Assembly: GCA_021295935.1 (NCBI GenBank)
Contig: JAGWBL010000069.1
Coordinates: forward strand, 1 to 6,074
DNA: 6,074 nucleotides
Source: Pseudomonadales bacterium
GTDB taxonomy: Bacteria > Pseudomonadota > Gammaproteobacteria > Pseudomonadales > Azotimanducaceae
Direction: 5' to 3'
Below, piece by piece: positions 1 to 3,998 of the stretch. Made by a program: the position numbers and the translations under genes. The notes under the pieces are model-generated. The model did not search any database, had not been told where the DNA came from, and saw only the letters and a program-made list of their open reading frames with translations. Within the stretch, counting starts at the first letter, position 1. Each line of letters starts with the position of its first letter.

Positions 1-2
1 TC

Positions 3-611
3 GAGTTCAAGCAGCGCGCTGCAGCCCGGCGTCAAGTGGTCATTCCTGCTACGGTGCTCCTGATCTTCGTGTTGCTCTACATGAACTTCGGCAATGCCAG
101 TGCTCCGGCCTTGGTGATGCTCTCGTTGCCGTTCGCGCTCACGGGAGGATTCTGGCTCGTCTACTGGCTCGACTTCAATCTTTCGGTGGCGGTGGCAGTC
201 GGCTTCATAGCGCTTGCGGGAATAGCGGTGGAGATTGGGGTTCTGGTCGTTGCGTTCATTCGCGAGGCGGTGGAACGGCAACGGCGTGAGAGAGTTGAAA
301 CCGGGCAACCGCAATTGAGTCGAGGAGAGATCCTGGACGCGGTTCGAGAGGGCACCGCCAGCCGGCTCCGCCCTGTGGCCATGACGACGTTCTCCACGGT
401 CATCGGACTGCTTCCCGTAATGCTGTTGTCAGACACCGGTTCGGACGTGATGCAGCGCATCGCAGCTCCCATGGTCGGCGGACTGCTGAGTACCGCAGCG
501 CTGTCCCTGCTGGTTCTTCCGGTGGTGTACAGCTTCGGCGTGGAGCTGCACGAGTGGCGAGTGAGGCGAGGAGCAGTTCAGCAACACGAGAGTCCAGTCC
601 TCATCGACTAG
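3..611 (+). CDS. Heavy-metal RND efflux pump, CusA/CzcA-like, C-terminal part (5' end outside window)
   Basis: This is the last 202 residues of an inner-membrane RND transporter, the proton-driven pump of a tripartite (CusCBA/CzcCBA-like) export complex. The frame is open from the left edge, so the gene starts upstream; the GTG at position 36 lies inside the protein and is not a start. Five hydrophobic stretches (about residues 12-28, 33-56, 61-86, 128-143, 153-178) fit TM8-TM12 of the family. Family signatures are VVIPATVLLIFVLLY at 12-26, GFIALAGIAVEIGV at 67-80, RLRPVAMT at 121-128, and TGSDVMQRIAAPMVGG at 145-160. The last of these is typical of CusA/CzcA-type pumps rather than AcrB-type drug pumps. 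A polar loop (about 87-120) separates the third and fourth segments. Glu77 aligns with the conserved acidic residue of the CusA proton relay, but residue 125 is Val where I recall Lys984 in CusA. Which metal is exported cannot be told. Stop codon TAG. Confidence 0.9.
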   Translation, partial: EFKQRAAARRQVVIPATVLLIFVLLYMNFGNASAPALVMLSLPFALTGGFWLVYWLDFNLSVAVAVGFIALAGIAVEIGVLVVAFIREAVERQRRERVETGQPQLSRGEILDAVREGTASRLRPVAMTTFSTVIGLLPVMLLSDTGSDVMQRIAAPMVGGLLSTAALSLLVLPVVYSFGVELHEWRVRRGAVQQHESPVLID

Positions 612-666
612 GTCTGGTATCGAATGAACGGCGAGACCTGATCCGCTGCTGGGTTCGGGCCATCAA

Positions 667-681
667 CGCGGGGTTCCCGCG
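667..681. terminator. GC-rich hairpin downstream of the RND pump
   Basis: CGCGGG (667-672) and CCCGCG (676-681) form a perfect 6-bp, all-GC stem with a 3-base GTT loop, 55 bases past the pump stop codon. No T tract follows on either strand, so it lacks the second half of a classical intrinsic terminator. A transcript-end role is inferred from position and stem strength. Confidence 0.35.
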
Positions 682-731
682 GCAAACGGAGGGAGCCATT
701 TCGCGTCCTAGGTATCTCTTGGGCAGGACTG

Positions 732-764
732 CTGGCCCGATTGTCAGTGACTGGTCGGCCAGTC
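732..764. repeat. Two overlapping, mutually exclusive inverted repeats
   Basis: CTGGCC (732-737) is the reverse complement of GGCCAG (757-762). GACTGG (749-754) is the reverse complement of CCAGTC (759-764), with a 4-base TCGG loop. The two right arms share 759-762, so only one stem can form at a time. No T tract or coding leader is visible. The repeat is plain in the sequence; any function is open. Confidence 0.4.
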
Positions 765-915
765 TCGGTTGAGACCATGTATCCGCGTATGGATGGCCTG
801 TCGCGATTCCTCCAGCCTTGCGGGAGCCTGAACGTGAGGAGGATGTTCGAGTTTGCCTCAGGAGCAGAGCAGAGAGCCGAATGACTCGCTGCACTGGTGA
901 ACGTGGTCGCCCGCG

Positions 916-969
916 CTTGACTTCGTAAGTCCCGAACCAACCGGGTCAAGGGTCCGTCGATTGCAATCG
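916..969. repeat. Nested hairpins followed by a 12-bp palindrome
   Basis: CTTGAC (916-921) pairs with GTCAAG (945-950). Inside it, GACTT (919-923) can pair with AAGTC (927-931) across a CGT loop, and CCCG (931-934) can pair with CGGG (942-945). A separate perfect 12-bp palindrome, CGATTGCAATCG, follows at 958-969. The cluster lies 155-208 bases beyond the prolidase stop and could serve the minus-strand transcript as a 3' end structure or hold a protein site. No T tract is present. Confidence 0.35.
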
Positions 970-1123
970 GCACGTCAGTCGAGTCCAGCAAGGCAATGGC
1001 AAACCTTGGGTGCCCGCTGTCGCTCGTCCGCATGCGAAAGTTCGGGCCCGCCCTCCAAGATAGTTCCGCTGTGCGGCGCCGAGTGGCCAGTTCAGCAGGA
1101 ACGGCGTTGCAAGTCTGGCACGA

Positions 1124-2470
1124 CTACGAACTGGCGTCACACTCGTCGAACGCCGCCCGAGTGATGTTCTCCAACCCGTCGGCGCGTACGAACACGTTGT
1201 CCTCGACGCGCACCCCGCCGGCTGGCATGAGTCGGGAAATGGAAGTCCAGTTGAGTTCCGAAGATCCGCGGTATGGGTCGAGCAACATGGGAATGAAGTA
1301 GATGCCGGGTTCGATCGTGAACACTTGCCCCTGTTCGATAGTTCTCGTAAGTCGCAAGTACGCTCGGTTCGGTGGAGGTGCATTGGCTGGGCCGATCTCG
1401 GAGCTCAGGTGTCCGCCGGCCTCGTGTGTCATGAGACCGAGAAGATGTCCGAGACCGTGTGGGAAGAACGCGTCCACCAAGCCGCTCTCAATCGCTGAGT
1501 CCTGGGAGCAATTGATGATGCTGGCTTCGACGAGAATCCCTGCGATCTTGTATCGCATGCACTCGTGCTGTTCAGCGAATTGCTGGCCGGGCTTGATGTT
1601 GGAAATGAGCTCTTGCTGCGCTTCATCCAGTCTCTGGACCAGCTCCTGCAACGGATGGCCGGCATTGAACGAGTAGGTTCTCGTGATGTCGGAGTGATAG
1701 CCCATGTGCCTGGCGCCGGCGTCGACCAGAAGGCTGTGTGTCGGCGATGGTCGCTTGCGCTCGTACCGCTGGTAGTGAAGCGTGCCTGCATGTTCATTGA
1801 TGGCCACGATGTTCGGGTAAGGAAGGTCCGCTTCGGTTTGCCCGCTTGCCCTCAAGTAGGCCATGTGAACCGTGAATTCCGAACCTCCGCAGAGGAACTC
1901 TTCCCTTGCTGCGAGGTGCCCCTTCACGGCGGTTCGCGTCGACTCCCGCATGCAGTTCAGCTCGAACGGCGTGCGATAGGCCCGGAAGTACTCCAGGCGC
2001 TGCACGAGGCCCTTGGGGGCGGTGTCCCAGCGGTTGTCAAGCGTCGCTTCAAGAGCTTCGGGCCCGACCAGTGCAATCTTCCGGCAATTGGAGAGAGTGG
2101 AGACGACACTTCGGGCAATGGCCCGAGTGTCAGGGCAAACCTTCACGTCGAACGCTCCGTCGACAAACTCGGGTGGATCCAAGGGCAGATACCAGTAGTC
2201 CCGGGGTTTCCACCAGAACAGCTGGGGACGGGCGCCGGGATGGACTACCAACACCGAGTTCTCGCACTCGACGAATGGCACCCAGCGCAGGAAGTGCGGA
2301 TTGGCGCGAAACGGCGGTCCCAGGTCGTCGGAGTAGTGCAGGGTTGCCTTGCCCGCCGTCACGACGGCAGCGTCAAGACCCTCCAGTTCGAGCGCGCGCT
2401 GCCACTCTGCAGCCATGGCGGAAAGGTGCTGCCCGAACGCTGGTGTGGACGTGTCGAAGTGTCGTTTCAC
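1124..2470 (-). CDS. pepQ: Xaa-Pro dipeptidase (prolidase), peptidase family M24
   Basis: This is a complete 448-residue cytosolic prolidase, which cleaves Xaa-Pro dipeptides with two metal ions. E. coli PepQ is about the same length. The N-terminal domain (about 1-165) carries PepQ-type blocks such as SDDLGPPFRANPHF (47-60) and RWVPFVECENSV (62-73), and the C-terminal half is the pita-bread M24 fold. All five metal ligands are present: Asp250 (LLVDAG), Asp261 (SDITRT), His342 (HGLGH), Glu387 (TIEPG) and Glu423 (VRVEDN). His338, His349 and Arg421 match second-shell or substrate residues. The gene runs divergently from the Mo-hydroxylase operon. The start is GTG: no other start codon lies between it and the upstream in-frame TGA (about 2546-2548), and AAGGAG lies 12 bases ahead. 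One oddity is an ATGTGA overlapping the start. Another is LMTHEAGG at 346-353, where family members usually read close to LxVHDVGG. PepQ is more likely than creatinase or aminopeptidase P because the N-terminal domain matches PepQ. Confidence 0.93.
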   Translation of the reverse strand: MKRHFDTSTPAFGQHLSAMAAEWQRALELEGLDAAVVTAGKATLHYSDDLGPPFRANPHFLRWVPFVECENSVLVVHPGARPQLFWWKPRDYWYLPLDPPEFVDGAFDVKVCPDTRAIARSVVSTLSNCRKIALVGPEALEATLDNRWDTAPKGLVQRLEYFRAYRTPFELNCMRESTRTAVKGHLAAREEFLCGGSEFTVHMAYLRASGQTEADLPYPNIVAINEHAGTLHYQRYERKRPSPTHSLLVDAGARHMGYHSDITRTYSFNAGHPLQELVQRLDEAQQELISNIKPGQQFAEQHECMRYKIAGILVEASIINCSQDSAIESGLVDAFFPHGLGHLLGLMTHEAGGHLSSEIGPANAPPPNRAYLRLTRTIEQGQVFTIEPGIYFIPMLLDPYRGSSELNWTSISRLMPAGGVRVEDNVFVRADGLENITRAAFDECDASS

Positions 2471-2488
2471 ATGCGAGATTATCTCCTT
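2467..2488 (-). promoter_or_regulatory. Prolidase ribosome binding site with overlapping ATGTGA start-stop
   Basis: AAGGAG at 2488-2483 (minus strand) is a strong Shine-Dalgarno match. Twelve bases separate it from the GTG start (2470-2468), but only 10 separate it from an ATG at 2472-2470, which is followed at once by TGA (2469-2467). The ATG sits in a different frame and shares its G with the GTG start. Ribosomes could therefore be positioned on either codon. The sequence shows the arrangement; an effect on translation is inferred. Confidence 0.6.
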
Positions 2489-2505
2489 CCGATGACCCCT
2501 TGCCT

Positions 2506-2526
2506 GCCTCCTGCAGCTGCGGAGGC
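2506..2526. promoter_or_regulatory. Inverted repeat between the divergent genes, possible operator
   Basis: GCCTCC (2506-2511) and GGAGGC (2521-2526) form a perfect 6-bp inverted repeat with a 9-base spacer that includes the palindrome GCAGCTGC (2513-2520). It lies between the prolidase start and the Mo-hydroxylase operon, 36 bases from the prolidase start codon. It sits just upstream of a -10-like hexamer on the plus strand. This position suits a regulator acting on both directions, but no regulator gene is in the window to support the idea. Confidence 0.35.
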
Positions 2527-2532
2527 CCCCAA

Positions 2533-2538
2533 TAGAAT
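2533..2538 (+). promoter_or_regulatory. -10-like hexamer TAGAAT for the Mo-hydroxylase operon
   Basis: TAGAAT differs from the TATAAT consensus at one base. No good -35 hexamer lies about 17 bases upstream; the inverted repeat ending at 2526 occupies that space, which would suit activator-dependent initiation. Transcription from here would begin near 2545. A TTG at 2551 would then be almost leaderless, while a TTG at 2572 would have a leader of about 27 bases. The same TAG also closes the operon's first frame upstream. Confidence 0.3.
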
Positions 2539-2571
2539 GACCCGATCACCTTGCGGGGAACTGAACCTCCG

Positions 2572-3468
2572 TTGTCTGCGTTCGAGTTCGCGGCACCCAC
2601 CCGACTGGGACCGGCTCTAGACTTGTTGTCGTCGTGCGCCGAGTCGGGAAGACGCACCCAGATCCTGGCAGGCGGCACCGACGTGATCGTGCAGATGAGA
2701 ACTTCCGATCGGGAGCCTCGGCTGCTGCTCGACGTCAAGCGCCTGCCCGAAACTCGTCAACTTTCCATCGGGTCCGAAGACATCTTTGTCGGTGCTGCCA
2801 TTCCATCCGCGGAACTGAATGAAAACCCGCGACTTGCATCGCTCCTTCCCGGCCTCATGGAATCTGCAGACCTGATCGGATCCACACAGATCCAGGGTCG
2901 GGCGTCGATCGGGGGCAATCTTTGCAACGCTTCGCCTGCGGGAGACACGATCCCCGCATTGATAGCGAATTCGGCGCAGTGCGAGATTGCGGGCGCCCGC
3001 GGGACGAGGCAGGTCGCGGCGGCGGATTTCGTTGTCGGTGTCGGCAAGTCCTGCCTGAAACGCGATGAGCTCCTTCTGGGCTTTCGTGTCAAGCGACCAA
3101 GCAAGGGGTTCGGAGATGCCTATCTGAGGTTCATCCCGCGCACCGAGATGGATATCGCGGTGGCAGGCGTGGCCGTGTCCATGGAACTTGACGAAGCCGG
3201 AGTGTGCAGGGACAGCAGGATCGCCATCGGTGCCGTCGCGGAGAGGTGCTTGCTCGTTCGAAGGGCGGGCGAGCGACTGATTGGAACTAGCGTTGAGGAC
3301 AGCGATCTTGGGAAGGCCGGAGCGGAGTGTTCGGCATCTGCGCGGCCGATTTCGGACAAGCGCGGGACTGCGGAGTATCGCAGGAAGATCATCGCCGTGC
3401 TGTGCAGGCGAGCGGGCCGCATCGCGCATGGTCGTGCGTTGGCATCCTTGGAGGGCGCTGAGATCTAG
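2572..3468 (+). CDS. Molybdenum hydroxylase FAD-binding subunit (CoxM/XdhB-like)
   Basis: This subunit carries FAD and passes electrons from the [2Fe-2S] clusters to the final acceptor. From the TTG at 2572 it has 298 residues, near the usual 280-300. The N-terminal FAD domain shows the FAD-contact loop LAGGTD (32-37) and ASIGGNLCNASPAGD (111-125), the latter matching the family TIGGN loop. The C-terminal CO_deh_flav_C-type domain follows, with MDIAVAG at 193-199 and RGTAEYRR at 264-271. The 4-hydroxybenzoyl-CoA reductase loop that binds an extra [4Fe-4S] cluster is absent. The start is uncertain because no ATG or GTG is available near the N-terminus. TTG 2572 gives MSAFEFAAPT, the normal family beginning, with a weak GGGGA 12 bases ahead. 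TTG 2551 would add seven residues with no visible ribosome site. An in-frame TAG at 2533 limits the extension. The [2Fe-2S] gene starts two bases after the stop, as in coxMSL operons. Confidence 0.9.
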   Translation: MSAFEFAAPTRLGPALDLLSSCAESGRRTQILAGGTDVIVQMRTSDREPRLLLDVKRLPETRQLSIGSEDIFVGAAIPSAELNENPRLASLLPGLMESADLIGSTQIQGRASIGGNLCNASPAGDTIPALIANSAQCEIAGARGTRQVAAADFVVGVGKSCLKRDELLLGFRVKRPSKGFGDAYLRFIPRTEMDIAVAGVAVSMELDEAGVCRDSRIAIGAVAERCLLVRRAGERLIGTSVEDSDLGKAGAECSASARPISDKRGTAEYRRKIIAVLCRRAGRIAHGRALASLEGAEI

Positions 3469-3470
3469 CC

Positions 3471-3998
3471 ATGTCCAGGCTCCATGTCACCACATCGGTC
3501 AACGGCGTTGCCCACGAAGTCCTGTGCGATCCTGGCCAGACGTTGCTCGAGTTGCTCCGCGATGAACTCGGTTTGATCGGCACCAAGGAGGGGTGCGGGA
3601 CCGGTGATTGCGGGGCGTGCACGGTGACTCTCGACGATCGCTTGGTGTGTTCCTGTCTGGTGTTGGCGCCGGAAGCCGAGGGCAGGCGCATTGGAACCAT
3701 TGAGGGAGTGGCAGGACCGGAAGGCTTGCATGTCGTGCAGCGGAAGTTTCTCGAGCTCGCTGCACTCCAGTGCGGAGTCTGCACGCCCGGTCTGATCGTC
3801 GCGGCGAAGTCTTTGCTCGAACGCATTCCCGATCCGGACGAGAGCACCATTCGTTATTGGCTCGCAGGCAATCTCTGTCGTTGCACTGGCTACGACAAGG
3901 TCGTCCGCGCAGTGCAGGCCGCGGCGCTGGAGATGAACCCATCCGAGGACCGGGTCTTTTGCCAGGCATCTACAAGGTCACAGGAACCGCGTCAGTGA
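3471..3998 (+). CDS. Molybdenum hydroxylase [2Fe-2S] subunit (CoxS/XdhA-like)
   Basis: This 175-residue small subunit carries two [2Fe-2S] clusters that relay electrons from the Mo site to FAD. The plant-ferredoxin-type domain holds Cys42, Cys47, Cys50 and Cys62 (GCGTGDCGAC at 41-50, SCLVLA at 61-66). The C-terminal helical domain holds Cys101 and Cys104 (QCGVCTPG at 100-107) and Cys136 and Cys138 (NLCRCTGY at 134-141). Gln100 next to Cys101 is the conserved residue that contacts the pterin cofactor. All eight ligands are present, so the protein should be functional. The ATG follows the FAD-subunit stop by two bases. GGAGGG lies rather far upstream (3450-3455), so translational coupling is likely. 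The last 20 or so residues, including Cys164, extend past the conserved core and look unconserved. The end overlaps the next gene by four bases. True form I CO dehydrogenase is unlikely given the partner subunit. Confidence 0.95.
   Translation: MSRLHVTTSVNGVAHEVLCDPGQTLLELLRDELGLIGTKEGCGTGDCGACTVTLDDRLVCSCLVLAPEAEGRRIGTIEGVAGPEGLHVVQRKFLELAALQCGVCTPGLIVAAKSLLERIPDPDESTIRYWLAGNLCRCTGYDKVVRAVQAAALEMNPSEDRVFCQASTRSQEPRQ
3982..3986 (+). promoter_or_regulatory. Ribosome binding site that fixes the L-subunit start
   Basis: AGGAA inside the end of the [2Fe-2S] gene lies 8 bases before the GTG at 3995. This supports GTG 3995 over a TTG at 3959 in the same frame, which would add 12 residues. The GTG overlaps the TGA stop of the previous gene as GTGA, so the two genes are probably translationally coupled. 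Confidence 0.6.

Larger units (their letters stand above)
612..1123. other. Convergent intergenic gap without a convincing gene
   Basis: About 510 bases lie between the stop of the RND pump (+) and the stop of the prolidase (-). No frame on either strand gives a protein I recognise, and competing frames overlap without a strong ribosome binding site. The gap does hold inverted repeats (667-681, 732-764, 916-950 and 958-969) suited to ending transcription from both sides. The minus frame that carries the prolidase has no further stop after the prolidase TAG until 608-610. It contains an ATG at 1033 giving 141 codons. That product is rich in Arg, Ser and Pro in its second half, and its third-position GC bias fades after about 40 codons, so I treat it as noncoding or a remnant. 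I see no tRNA in the gap. Confidence 0.6.

Noticed and set aside
554..772. A plus-strand open frame starting inside the end of the RND pump gene and running into the gap.
   Set aside because: No ribosome site, no recognisable product and composition unlike the true genes.
916..950. A tRNA-like cloverleaf suggested by nested stems.
   Set aside because: The stems are short, the spacing does not fit acceptor, D, anticodon and T arms, and there is no TTCGA-type T loop in the right place.
1565..2620. A 351-codon plus-strand open frame covering most of the prolidase gene.
   Set aside because: It runs exactly in codon register opposite the prolidase, so it stays open because the prolidase avoids TTA, CTA and TCA codons, as is common at this GC. 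Its product has no recognisable domain, while the minus-strand product has every M24 ligand.
2617..3429. A 270-codon minus-strand open frame opposite the FAD subunit.
   Set aside because: It is in register with the FAD-subunit codons and the product, rich in Arg and Ala, resembles no family; the plus strand encodes clear FAD-binding motifs.
2572..3468. 4-hydroxybenzoyl-CoA reductase beta subunit (HcrB).
   Set aside because: The cysteine-rich insertion that binds the extra [4Fe-4S] cluster is absent and the length fits the ordinary FAD subunit.
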